Assembly: GCF_020184175.1 (NCBI RefSeq)
Contig: NC_065533.1
Location: 3,184,695 to 3,248,694 of the forward strand
Source of the DNA: Aphis gossypii
Taxonomy: Eukaryota; Arthropoda; Insecta; Hemiptera; Aphididae
Length of the DNA stretch: 64,000 nt
Direction of reading: 5' to 3'
How positions within the stretch are numbered: the first letter of the stretch is position 1; each line of letters starts with the position of its first letter. Shown one piece after another: positions 14,100 through 25,539 of the stretch. The notes beneath the pieces were generated by a model that was given only the letters and a program-made list of their open reading frames with translations, was not told the DNA's origin and did no database searches. The position numbers and the translations under genes were made by a program.

Positions 14100-15790
14100 T
14101 AATATGTTAAAAAAAAAAAAAAGTCAGTAAATGGGTACCGCTCTGCAGTACATTAGGAAATGGGGTGGACCTCGGACTAAGGTAGGTTAAATTTGAATGC
14201 AATGATAGGTATCATTGTATACGAAAAACGATTCTGAACGGAGATGATTTGTCAGTCAAGGATATAATATTATACTTAAAGATTGCCATATATTCTAATT
14301 TGAAACAAATTTTCAATTTTTCAATTTCCGACCTAAATAAGTGGTGAAATTTTCAAGTATCTACGACTTATAATTTTTGAAGTATAACAAATATTTAAAT
14401 TCGTTTGACTTGTTTGAGGATAAATCGTTACGCGATTTCATAAAAATTTAAAACTCAAACGCTCAAAACATTTTTCCTATAATAACGCTTCAAATTTTCT
14501 CTATATCTTTTTGGAGCAAACCTTATGGAAAACCTAGTGTTAAATTTTTTAACGTTACATAAATACAAACAATTTTATGAATTTTGAACTACAAAATAAT
14601 TTGCAAATATTCATGATTTTGACGAATTTTTGTCAAAATTTGAACTTCAAATGCTAATAAAAAAAAATTGTGCCTATGTATGCTTATAATTTTTTTTATC
14701 ACTATAAGAATAACATAATATGAAGAACTTTGTATAACATTTTCAAATATTTTGATTGGACCAAAAAAATTTTATCAACACTTCAAAAAAAATTTATCAG
14801 AAAAATTGAAAATTTCAGTTGTCTATAAATAGCTCAAAAAAAGTCAAAATATTTTGAAAATTAAATCATATAAAGAAAATGCCAATTTAAATAACTGGTA
14901 AAATTTTCAAGTACCTACGACTTATACTTTTTGAATAATAACAAATATTTAAAATCGTTTGAGGATAAATCGTTATCGTTACGCGATTTCGTAAAAACTT
15001 AAAATTCAAACGCACTTAAAATTTTTCCTATAAGTTTTCTCTATAGCTACTTGAAGAAAAACCTATGGAAAACTTAGTGTTGTATTTTTAATTCTTAGTT
15101 ATAAACACAAAACATTTTATAATTTTTCAACTTCAAAATTACTTGCAAATTTTCGCGTTTTGGACAGATTTCGTAAAAATTTGAACTATAAACGCTTATA
15201 AAAAAAAATTGTGACTAACGATTTTTAATTTTTTTTAGCTACAATAAGAACAACTCATAAGGAATTTTGTATTAAATTTTCAAGTTTTTTTGGTCATCCA
15301 AAATTTTTTTACTGACACTTCAAAAAAAAATTCGCATAAAAATCGAAATTTTCAGTGGTCTCTAAATAACTCAAAAAAAATCAAATATTTTTTTGAAAAT
15401 TTAACTAGGTATATATAAAGAACACTAACATAAACATTTGGTGAAAATTCCAAGTATTTACAGTGATTAGTTTTTGAATTACAACCATATAAAAAAATCG
15501 ATTTAGTCTAAAACTGGTTTTGCGTAAAAAATCCCGTTATTTCGTCATTTTTTTTTTTGTTTTTCTAGATTTTTTTTAAAACTGTTGGAAAATGTTTACT
15601 TTTAACTTCTATAGTGCTTCTATAATGTAATGGGTATACTTATCCATCGGAAACCATCCCCGAAGTTTGAAATTGAAGCATTATTTCGACTAGTTATGCT
15701 GTACACAGGTCACAGACACAAAAAAAAAAAAAAACATACATCATTGTAAAATCAATACATTCATCACTCCGTTCAGAATCTAAAATTCCA
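14100..15790. repeat. Interspersed repeat with ~550 bp internal units
   Basis: Both ends carry an inverted motif: gattctgaacggag near 14230, and its reverse complement ctccgttcagaatc near 15766-15780. Inside, the segment beginning near 14347 (ttttcaagtatctacgac) recurs near 14901 and, more diverged, near 15445. Other pairs keep similar spacing, for example tatggaaaacctagtgtt near 14525 and tatggaaaacttagtgtt near 15063. The body is thus about two diverged units plus a partial third. No coding frame survives. Related end fragments occur elsewhere in this window, near 22920-23065 and 28755-28790, which supports a dispersed family. Confidence 0.7.
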
Positions 15791-16230
15791 ATGTTTGGTC
15801 GTAAGTATCAAATTATATTATTATATATATAAATGTTTTATAAATCACTAATAAACATCAATAACTATTTAGTTTGTTTCCCGTGTATTACAATATGCGT
15901 TTAATTCGTAATAAAAATGTCATGATAATTATAATGTCATTAGTATGGAACTAATATGTTGCGAGGTTATATATTATAAAACACGAAGGAGTTCGCCCGC
16001 CGTCCGCCAGCGGCGACGCAGCAAATAGTGTCTCCCAATCGGAAAATTAGATTTTTTTTATTATTATTATTGTTCTAGCGCGCCGTTCGGTTATTAATTA
16101 GGTAGCGTTATTCCAACCGTTATCAAAACTCTAATTTGAAAAAAATTTCTAATTGCGATTGAAATGATTGAATATATGACGAAAATTTTCCGCTCTACAC
16201 CGGATTTCGACCGTTTTTCACTCCGCCCTG
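15791..16230. other. Spacer before Harbinger element
   Basis: Mostly AT-rich, with a short GC-rich patch at 15990-16030. No coding frame was recognised. Confidence 0.4.
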
Positions 16231-18300
16231 GGGCCCTATTCTTGAATCGCTGTGATAATTTATCAAACGTGATATTTATGAATTATCACACAAATATCGA
16301 AATAATCGTATTTTGGTATTCTGGAATTAATTTTTGATAATTTACGTTGATAATAAAAACGATAATTTATCCCTAGACATTTTGACGGTGAATTCGATTA
16401 TCACGGTGTGATAAACTGATAAAGTAAATAAGTAGGCACATTTTGCGCTAATTAATCGTTTAATCGTGTTGTATTTTAATTAGTAACTACCTAGCTTATT
16501 AGTTAATTTTAATATTAAGGTATTCTGAATATTATAATACCTTCTAGTAATAATGGATGAGTTTTATATAGCTGCTTTAGAAAATTTAGAGCGACAAGAA
16601 AATGCTCTAAATTATAGACAATTCCATCACGAAGAAAGGTTTGATGCTTTTTTGTTGCCAGACAATATTTTTATAAAAAATTATAGATTAAATAAAGATT
16701 TAGTGAGATATGTTATAAACATACTTACTCCATTTCTTACAGTGCAGACAAGAAAATCTTCTTTAGATATACAGACTAAAGTAATTACACTTAACTTCTA
16801 TACCTACCTAACATTAATGTTATAAAGTTTTTTTATGTGTATAACATTTATATTAAATATTTGTCATTTGAAAAATATTGTAGATAGGTTAATTTGTTTA
16901 TTATAATTTAGGTATTAATAGCTTTGAATTTTTTTGCAACTGGTTCTTACCAACTTCCTGTTGGAAATAGTAATTTAGCATCTGTTTCCCAACCATCAGT
17001 TTCGAGAGCTATAGATGAGGTAGTAAATGCTATGAACCAACCAGAAATATTTGAATACTGGGTAAAGTACCCATCAACATTAACAGAGTTACGACAAACT
17101 AGAGAAAAGTAATAGAAAAATATGTCAATATTTTAAGACATCATAGGTTTCTACATTGATATATATATATTAATAATTATTTATAGATTTAATGCTAAGT
17201 TCAATTTTCCTGGAATAGTGGGCATCATCGATTGTACTCATGTTGGAATTTTTCCCCCTAAAAAGGATGATCCTGATCATCCTGAATATATATATGTTAA
17301 TAGAAAGAATTATCATAGCATTAATGTCCAACTAGTGCGTATATTAACAAATATATTGATTAAATTTAATGATAGGCTATGCCACTATGGTAATAATGCA
17401 CTATAATCTAGTTGAACTTATATTTTTTTTAAAGGTCTGCGATTCGGACATGAAAATAATTAATGTTTCAGCATTATATCCAGGCAGTGTAAATGATGCT
17501 TATATTTGGAATAATTCACTACTTGAACCTACTCTTAGGGAAATATATAACCGTTACCCTGAAGGATTTTATCTTTTGGGTATGTATAATGTATATGTCC
17601 TAAATAAATAAAAATGTGATTCTTACATTTACCAATATGTAGGTAGTTTTTACCTATATGAAAATTATTTATTATCCTGTTAGTAAGTTATGTATAACAT
17701 AACTAAAAGAATTTAGTAGAACTTATTATGTTTTAAGGAGATTCTGGTTACCCCCTGAGACCTTGGTTAATGACACCCTTGATGCAATTTCAACCAAATT
17801 CTCCAGAAGAAAGGTACAATAAAAAATTTAAATATGTTAGATGCTTAATTGAAAGGTGTATTGGCCTTTTGAAAATGCGTTTTAGGCAAGTTAATATTTT
17901 TATAATTTATTAACTTATTTATAATTTTAATACTTACAATTAATATTTTAAATTAGGTGTTTGTTAAAACACAGAATTTTGCATTATTCACCAGTAAAAG
18001 CATGTAAAATAGTAAACGCATGCACTATTTTACACAATATATGTATTGAAAATAATATACCATTTCAACAAGATGATGAAATTCATTACATAGAAGAAAT
18101 TGACTTAGGAATATTTGAAGCAATTGACAACGAAAGAGAAAATAGACAAGGATTAAATGAAGAGTTATTAGCAGGTAGAAGGATGCAGCGTCGTGTCATA
18201 AGATATTTTCATAGAAATTAGAAATAAAAGAATTGTATTTTACTAATAAACTTACAACCATGTAAATAAATGTAATATGAATATGATTAGATAACCTCGC
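16231..18300 (+). mobile_element. PIF/Harbinger-like element, left end recognisable only
   Basis: The sequence from 16231 begins GGGCCCTATTCTTGAATC, which resembles Harbinger-type terminal repeats. It is followed by a subterminal inverted pair, TGTGATAATT at 16251-16260 and AATTATCACA at 16281-16290. A six-exon transposase gene follows. The expected mirror of the left terminus was not found in the sequence after the gene, so the right boundary given here is only a guess. Either the right end has been lost, or the gene is no longer part of a mobile unit. The terminus assignment is from memory of the superfamily, not from a search. Confidence 0.5.
16553..18221 (+). CDS. HARBI1-like PIF/Harbinger transposase, six exons, 376 aa
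   Basis: This is a DDE-superfamily endonuclease of the Harbinger family, which cuts DNA at transposon ends; some family members are domesticated host genes. I read the exons as 16553-16780, 16912-17108, 17187-17334, 17435-17579, 17738-17885 and 17957-18221. The joined frame stays open for 376 codons, close to the usual length of about 350. Four introns are GT-AG and the last is GC-AG. The catalytic residues fit D157 (GIIDCTHV), D212 (PGSVNDAYIW) and E278 (LIERCIGLLKMRF). The conserved FFATGSYQ, QPSVSRAI and GDSGYPLRPWLMTPL blocks are also present. The start is the first ATG (ataATGG) and the stop is TAG. Possible AATAAA poly(A) signals follow at 18223 and 18245. No stop or frameshift interrupts the splice model. 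What cannot be seen is whether it is expressed, still mobile or host-recruited, and no partner Myb/MADF gene was recognised beside it. Confidence 0.88.
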
Positions 18301-21300
18301 GTAGTGTATTGCGTATATGCGTATTGCGTTCGAGACGGTCGTGATCCCGGTAATAAATACGGCCGCCCACCGACGACGTTTTTCTCGAGTTTTTTCGAAC
18401 GATCTAATGGGTACTTCAAAATATTGTTTACTTCTATAAACGGTCTATAACTCGTCGGCTATCATAATATTATTATTATTAAGTATGCATGAAAAAAGTA
18501 AACTCATCCGAAATCGTAAATAGCAAAACGAAACAGTACTGAGCAAACAATTCTGCTGTAACATGAAAAACTGCAGGGTAGGTATAGTAATTTGTGATTT
18601 TGAACGTAACGTGTTTATAGTTTAGATAACGTAATAATACATTTCAATTTAATATTCCGATATTATGCTGTTAATTACAAAATGTATTGGCTTAAATAGA
18701 GGAGGCTTATCGGGTCTTGACTTATATCTTCAATAACTCTACTATAAGTTCCCCACAAGTCGAGTCTTAATCATAAATAAGTTACTAAGTACTACTGGTA
18801 AACATTTTTTTTTATTTATAATTTAGAAATAAAATCCAATTTTGATTAATGAAAACATGAAAATAAAAATAATATTTAAAATTTTGTTTTGTGATACAGT
18901 GTTTCTAATAAATTATTTTCTATAAGTATTTAGCACGGTTCCGTTTTACAGGAATTCAGTAGATAATATGCTTTACATTGCACCATCATAATTGTATGAA
19001 ATTTATATTATCTACTTCACTATAGATACTAATGATTATTAACAAGCAAATCGTGTATCTGGTGTACACTAATGCAGTCAGATAGAAAACGCTATTAGAC
19101 CACCATGTGATTAGAAAACCCGGAAAAAGATTATCCAACCCTGTTCGTGTAATGTTTTATCGTAAAAGCTATATTGTCAACCGTGTATTTTACCCCGTTT
19201 AGTTAATAGAATATATAATCAAAAGTGTTTGTCAAAACATGTGGTGATAGGTGATGTATATAATGATAGAAATTTAGACTTTGCTCGCGTTTCCCGCCAG
19301 TGTTCTAATTACGTTGACACGGAAATAAAATAATAAAATAATTTATTTATAGGTACGTCCAAAAGTTGCACTAAAAACAGTGAAAGAACAATTAAAATGT
19401 ATATAAGGATATATAAATTAAAATATATAACTTTCCTTAAGTACAATTTACAATGTTATTATAAAAAATATATTTTCTTGATTATGTCATTATAATATAA
19501 AGAATTTTTGAAACAATGTTTTTAAATAACTCTATCAAGGTTTTTAAAATAGGGGATAATAAACTATAAATTTAGGCGTAGGTGGGTTTAGAAAACGACA
19601 ATGAAACGCGGTATTAAATAAAGTCGAGCTTTATAGGTAGATATCCAAATATTGCTATACTGATAGTTCTGTGAAAACGACAGTATTTTATTAATCAATT
19701 TCTTTACATCTTTTATGGTATTTTTCTTTTTATTATTTTTCAATTATTGATTTCAAAAGTTCCGAATATTTTCAAAGGTATTTCTCGGTTCATCCAATCA
19801 CTTATAGCATAGTATATATAATGTTTTCGTTATCTCTAAAATGACAAAATAGTAAAATCGATTTCGAAACTCAATTCAATAAGTCGATCAGGAAACAACG
19901 TAAAATGGTGAAACGGATAGTAATTCCAACGGTTGCAACGATTGTAGTCAATGCGTTTCTGCTTAAAACACTAAGCTGGTATGCCGATATAGCCATATAG
20001 GTCTAAAGATAAAAAAAAAATAAAACGAAACAAATATCATTTTTGAATCGTAGTACTATATGTACGATTTATATCTACACTTTACTTGAAACGTTTCAAA
20101 CAATTTTTCGGTATATTCGCAGAAATAATCATATCGATGGATTATGCTCACGTCGATATAACATCAATCATTATTAACACATAATGTCAGACTTGACGTA
20201 AGTGCGCCAGGTTTAATGTGTGCTTACTTACTCGTGTGTGTACGCACTACGTATTTATAATTATTACAAAATGGCGTATTTATGAACACATACATAAAAT
20301 TACATCTTTAAAATGTGTCTATGTATATTATATTAATTCATATATAACATATTAACATGGCCGCTATCGAACGTTTCGCAATGCATAATACATGAAAACA
20401 ACGTCATAATTATTGTTGTAATAATAATACGCTGCTGTGTAACACGCGTCACAAAAAACACTTTATTTTCCTCAAACGCGTGTCGTTAGAACCCAAAATA
20501 AAATCTGTACACGAATTCCTACACATCTACTTGGAACATCAGCCAGCTTACGTATAGTGTCCATCGACCGTCTAATTATTACACGACTCTGAAAATTCGA
20601 TGCCATTTCTAGGGATTTTTTTTCTTATGAAGAGATGTTTAATATAGTTATATAATATAATATATACGAGTGTACATTATCAATGATTCATTTGTTTATT
20701 TTTTATTAATTGAATTCACAAAGCAATGGACACAGTAATATATAGATATAAAAAATATGCCAAATATATATTATTAACTTAATTAAGTTAATTTTTACTC
20801 TACCTAAGGTCTTATAAATTGTAATGGTAAACACAGATACTGATGATACTGTGTTTACCATTAAGTATAATAATTGGTTAATACTTAATTCATTTTATAT
20901 TTAACAAGTCAAAATTGATTACTTACTGAATAAAAATTCCCTATGTCGTATATTTACAATACCTTGACCAAAAATGTGTGTATTAACTATTAAGTATTCT
21001 TAAGTCTGTCGAGTAATATTTAACTCCGAACTACATTTGGTTTTTGAATTCTGATGTCAAATGATACCGAGAATAACTATGCAATAGATGGCTCACAAGC
21101 CGCGTTTGTGTTATATAAATATATTATATTGTATCGAAAATTGTAGTAAAATTGCTACTTATACCAATCATTATCCCATCTTAAATTAATGTATTACACT
21201 ATAGATTATACCGTTTATCAAATGGTTATATAATGAAAAATAAAATTATTCGTTACCTTATTATTATTATTTATTATTGATTGTTCCATCAACCCTGTTG

Positions 21301-22919
21301 ACTCAAATATGCCACTAGGTGATGCGTTGAATAACTTGTGTGTTATCAATTATCGTTTTCGATAACCAATCACTGATCTTCGGAACTGTTTTACAATAAA
21401 CGTAATACATATAGTACTCAAAAAAACCGTTTTTTTTTATTCAATTTGTATTTATTTTTTTTTTAATAATATAGTACACTGAATTTCTGTTTACTTTTAT
21501 TATTTTAATCGACAGCAGTCAACAAACTGATATAATAACTATTTTTAATTAGTAAATAAACGTCTACAACGACATTTAATAATATATTTTAATACATATT
21601 GATATTGTTCTATAGCAGTAATTATAATAAAATACGTATGTTTTCATAGTACAATTTTATTGTTATATTAACCTTTCGATTTTATAAATGATAATTATTG
21701 ATTTACGCGTTAGCAGTAAACATTTATCATCCTAATGTAATAAGAATGACATTCAAAACTAATATTCCTAACTATGCTGCGATAAACATAGTATTAATGT
21801 TTTATACATATGGTCGTATTGGCATACATTTTATTGAATCGAATGAAACATGATAATAAATAATAATGTCTTATGAATAAACGCCTAAACGCCGAAAAGG
21901 TGGTCCTATAAAACATAGTTTTAAAAATCCAATAAAATAATAAACTTTTAAAAGATGCCGGGTGAACCGATAATAAGTATAATACACTATGATGAACGGA
22001 GGTAATATTTTGAGTATAGCACCCCGGTGCCTACACGATTCCAAAAACAGTTAACATTAAAAGTGGTTTATTTTACAAAAATAAATATTAATTAATGTAA
22101 GTTTTTTGTTGTAAGATTTTCGTAGATTATTTTTTTATCATTTTAATAATCTCAGTTTTCTATTTAGAATCAAAAATTGAAATTTATATAAACATAAATA
22201 TTTTATTCAAGGCTAAAATGTATATGAATTACATTAATTCTATTTTACATTTTAATTCATGTGGTTATGATGTTAATGGTTGGTACATAGAATTAATAAT
22301 ATAAAATTTATATTCATACTTAAATAATTAAAAAAGATTATTAAAGAAGTAATAATTATCGTTAACTTTGGGTATATCAAACAAAATTTAGTTCTTTACG
22401 TGCATAGCCTTGGTAAAGCAATAATAATAATTAAAGTAATTTTAGTCTTATAACTTCCATAGAGTATTTTAAACGCGTTCATGAAAAATAATAATAAAAA
22501 AAATATTTTAAAAATCGTTAGGTAATAAAGTAAACATAATTTTCCAAATCCTACTGCTTTTTTTTTAGTCGATCAATTATAAAATAAATAAATAAATTAT
22601 AGAATAATAATTGTAATAAATCAAATAAATGAAAAATAATATATAAATACTCAGTAAAAATAAAAACTAGTGATTTAGATCTATTGTATAGTAGGTTTAA
22701 AATGTACTTTGTTGTAGTTTAAGATTCGTATTCGTTTCGAATATTCTGAATAGAATTTATACTTGGACAAGTATCGAAAATTATAATCAATAGTTTAACA
22801 TAAATAATTAAATATGGCAATGTTTGAAAAAATGTTGTATGGTTATAATATACTTAAACGTTGAGCTAAAAGTTCTGATTTCAAATCGTATCATATGGAC
22901 TAGATAAATAAACAAAAAG
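18301..22919. other. AT-rich spacer
   Basis: No gene or bounded element is supported. A GC-richer patch at 18296-18385 follows the Harbinger gene. One strong hairpin is listed separately. Confidence 0.45.
20822..20863. repeat. 15-bp perfect hairpin
   Basis: TAATGGTAAACACAG at 20822-20836 is followed by a 12-nt loop and then its exact reverse complement at 20849-20863. The stem is too short for a typical animal microRNA precursor, and no role is assigned. Confidence 0.6.
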
Positions 22920-23065
22920 AAGCGGTCAAGTGGGTACCACTATGTTGTACATTAAGTACCATTTAGAACACTATTATATAAAGAAATGTTAAATTTAAAT
23001 CCAATGATAGGTATCATTGAAAACGAGTCTGAAAGATGATTTGTCAGCATACGATTTATTTTCCA
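22920..23065. repeat. Fragment of the 14-kb repeat family
   Basis: gtgggtaccactatgttgta, aatgataggtatcattga and gatgatttgtcag match, in the same order, segments at 14130-14255. This is a short dispersed copy of the end of that repeat. Confidence 0.6.
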
Positions 23066-23426
23066 GTGGGTGGTGAAAAAGGTGGTTTATGTATTAATGA
23101 CCTGAATACACCAAAAGTTTAAGTTATTTTATATTTATTGTAAGCTAAGCTTATCGAAAATCTTATATTAAATTTTAACTCTTAGTTACTTATACAAAAT
23201 TTATGGTATAAGATATTAATATTCTATTTTATTTTTATTATTTTGATATACATATTTCAAATCCAAATAACAAAATAAAAAAGTGGTGTTAATATGTATC
23301 AATCTTCATAATAATTCTTTAATTTTGTATAACATTTTGAAAATAGTTGTGGAGATTAGCCCCACCAAAAAATAATATATTTAGACACAACCTATCCTAC
23401 CCCGGAAAAATTTTTAATTACGTCAC

Positions 23427-23598
23427 TGCTTCCGTGTAAGTCCGACGATGTGCTGTTAGATAATAATTCTAAGTAAACGATTTTTCATATAGTTACATCA
23501 CAGTGGTATGGCTTTTCTCCTGTGTGAGTTCGTCGGTGTCGAGTTAGAATACCATTCTGAGTGAACGATTTTTCACATACATCACACTGATATGGCTT
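23427..23598 (-). pseudogene. Two relict zinc fingers beyond the stop codon
   Basis: Reading on past the stop of the zinc-finger gene in the same frame gives one complete C2H2 finger (QCDVCEKSFTQNGILTRH, then RRTH and a TGEKPY linker). A second finger follows that is broken. Its frame shifts after CDV, it carries a stop after KSFT, and its last zinc ligand is Y rather than H (HRRTY). These were once part of a longer array and are no longer translated unless the stop is read through or spliced out. Confidence 0.8.
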
Positions 23599-25476
23599 TT
23601 ATCCTGTGTGCGTTTGCTGATGACGTATCAGACTATTGCTATAAGTAAACGATTTATCGCACACATCACAGTGGTATGGCTTTTCTCCTGTGTGAGTTCG
23701 TCGGTGTCGAGTTAGATTAGCATTCTGAGTGAACGATTTATCGCACACATCACATTTGTGTGGCTTTTCTCCTATGTGAGTTCGGAGGTGTCTCATTAGA
23801 TCAGCATTTTGATTAAACGATTTGCCACAAACGTTACACGAGTATGGTCTTTCTCCTGTGTGAATTCGACAGTGTTTTGTTAGATCAGATTTTTGAACAA
23901 ACGATCTATCACACACATCACACTGATATGGCTTCTCTCCAGTATGCGTTTGCTGATGACGTATCAGACTATAGCTATAAGTAAACGATTCATCACACAC
24001 ATCACACTGATATGGCTTTTCTCCTGTGTGAGTTCGACGGTGTTGAGTTAGAGTAGCATTCCGAATGAACGATTTATCGCACACATCACACTGGTATGGC
24101 TTTTCTCCTGTGTGAGTTCGTCGGTGTTGAGTTAGAGTAGCAGTCTGAGTGAACGATTTATCACACACATCACACTGGTATGGCTTTTCTCCTGTGTGAG
24201 TTCGTCGGTGTTGAGTTAGAGTAGCATTCTGAGTGAACGATTTATCACACACTTCACACTGGTATGGCTTTTCTCCTGTGTGAGTTCGACGGTGTTGAGT
24301 TAGAGTAGCATTCCGAATGAACGATTTATCGCACACATCACACTGGTATGGCTTTTCTCCTGTGTGAGTTCGTCGGTGTTGAGTTAGAGTAGCATTCTGA
24401 GTGAACGATTTATCGCACACATCACATTTGTGTGGCTTTTCTCCTATGTGAGTTCGGAGGTGTCTCATTAGATCAGCATTTTGATTAAACGATTTGCCAC
24501 AAACGTTACACGAGTATGGTCTTTCTCCTGTGTGAATTCGACGGTGTTTTGTTAGATCAGATTTTTGAACAAACGATCTATCACACACATCACACTGATA
24601 TGGCTTCTCTCCAGTATGCGTTTGCTGATGACGTATCAGACTATAGCTATAAGTAAACGATTCATCACACACATCACACTGATATGGCTTTTCTCCTGTG
24701 TGAGTTCGACGGTGTTGAGTTAGAGTAGCATTCCGAATGAATGATTTATCGCACACATCACACTGGTATGGCTTTTCTCCTGTGTGAGTTCGTCGGTGTT
24801 GAGTTAGAGTAGCAGTCTGAGTGAACGATTTATCACACACATCACACTGGTATGGCTTTTCTCCTGTGTGAGTTCGTCGGTGTTGAGTTAGAGTAGCATT
24901 CTGAGTGAACGATTTATCACACACTTCACACTGGTATGGCTTTTCTCCTGTGTGAGTTCGACGGTGTTGAGTTAGAGTAGCATTCCGAATGAACGATTTA
25001 TCGCACACATCACACTGGTATGGCTTTTCTCCTGTGTGAGTTCGTCGGTGTTGAGTTAGAGTAGCATTCTGAGTGAACGATTTATCACACACATCACACT
25101 GGTATGGTTTTTCTCCTGTGTGAGTTCGACGGTGTTGAGTTAGAGTAGGATTCCAAATGAACGATTTATCGCACACATCACACTGGTATGGCTTTTCTTC
25201 TGTGTGAGTTCGGCGGTGTTTTGTTAGATAAGAATTTTGAGTAAACGATTTATCACACACTTCACACTGGTATGGCTTCACTTCAGTGTGCGTTCGCTGA
25301 TGACGTATCAGACTATTTCTATAAGTAAACGATTTACCACAAACGTTACACAAGTATGTCCTTTCTTCCGTGTGAGTTTGACAGTGTGCTTTTAGATCAC
25401 CATTTCGAGCAAATGATTCATCGCACACATCATACTGGTAAGGGTTTTTTTCTGTGTATGTCTTATGATGTTCCAT
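23599..25476 (-). CDS. C2H2 zinc-finger protein, 22 fingers, truncated array
   Basis: This is a probable nuclear DNA-binding protein made almost entirely of Kruppel-type fingers (C-x2-C-x12-H-x3-H) joined by TGEKPY-type linkers. I start it at the ATG at 25476 (MEHHKTYTEKNPY), giving 625 codons; the frame continues upstream only through a GTG. Finger 1 is degenerate (YQYDVC, with the first Cys replaced by Tyr) and the other 21 keep their ligands. Fingers 5-12 are repeated in register as fingers 13-20, an offset of exactly 672 bp or eight times 84. The frame ends where the linker GEK codon GAA reads TAA. No KRAB, BTB or ZAD domain is present in this exon, and an upstream exon was not identified. 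The helix residues at -1, 2, 3 and 6 are mostly Q/R-A-T-Q, so the array is highly repetitive. The DNA target is unknown. Confidence 0.88.
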   Translation of the reverse strand: MEHHKTYTEKNPYQYDVCDESFARNGDLKAHCQTHTEERTYLCNVCGKSFTYRNSLIRHQRTHTEVKPYQCEVCDKSFTQNSYLTKHRRTHTEEKPYQCDVCDKSFIWNPTLTQHRRTHTGEKPYQCDVCDKSFTQNATLTQHRRTHTGEKPYQCDVCDKSFIRNATLTQHRRTHTGEKPYQCEVCDKSFTQNATLTQHRRTHTGEKPYQCDVCDKSFTQTATLTQHRRTHTGEKPYQCDVCDKSFIRNATLTQHRRTHTGEKPYQCDVCDESFTYSYSLIRHQQTHTGEKPYQCDVCDRSFVQKSDLTKHRRIHTGERPYSCNVCGKSFNQNADLMRHLRTHIGEKPHKCDVCDKSFTQNATLTQHRRTHTGEKPYQCDVCDKSFIRNATLTQHRRTHTGEKPYQCEVCDKSFTQNATLTQHRRTHTGEKPYQCDVCDKSFTQTATLTQHRRTHTGEKPYQCDVCDKSFIRNATLTQHRRTHTGEKPYQCDVCDESFTYSYSLIRHQQTHTGEKPYQCDVCDRSFVQKSDLTKHCRIHTGERPYSCNVCGKSFNQNADLMRHLRTHIGEKPHKCDVCDKSFTQNANLTRHRRTHTGEKPYHCDVCDKSFTYSNSLIRHQQTHTG

Positions 25477-25539
25477 AAAATCTATTTTTTCGGTTTTTTC
25501 ACATATGACTATCAATTCTACCGCATATATTACTAACAC

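Noticed and set aside
15961..18300. Exact 10-bp inverted pair GCGAGGTTAT / ATAACCTCGC around the Harbinger gene
   Set aside because: Tempting as terminal repeats, but it does not look like Harbinger ends and no flanking 3-bp duplication was evident. A better left end exists at 16231.
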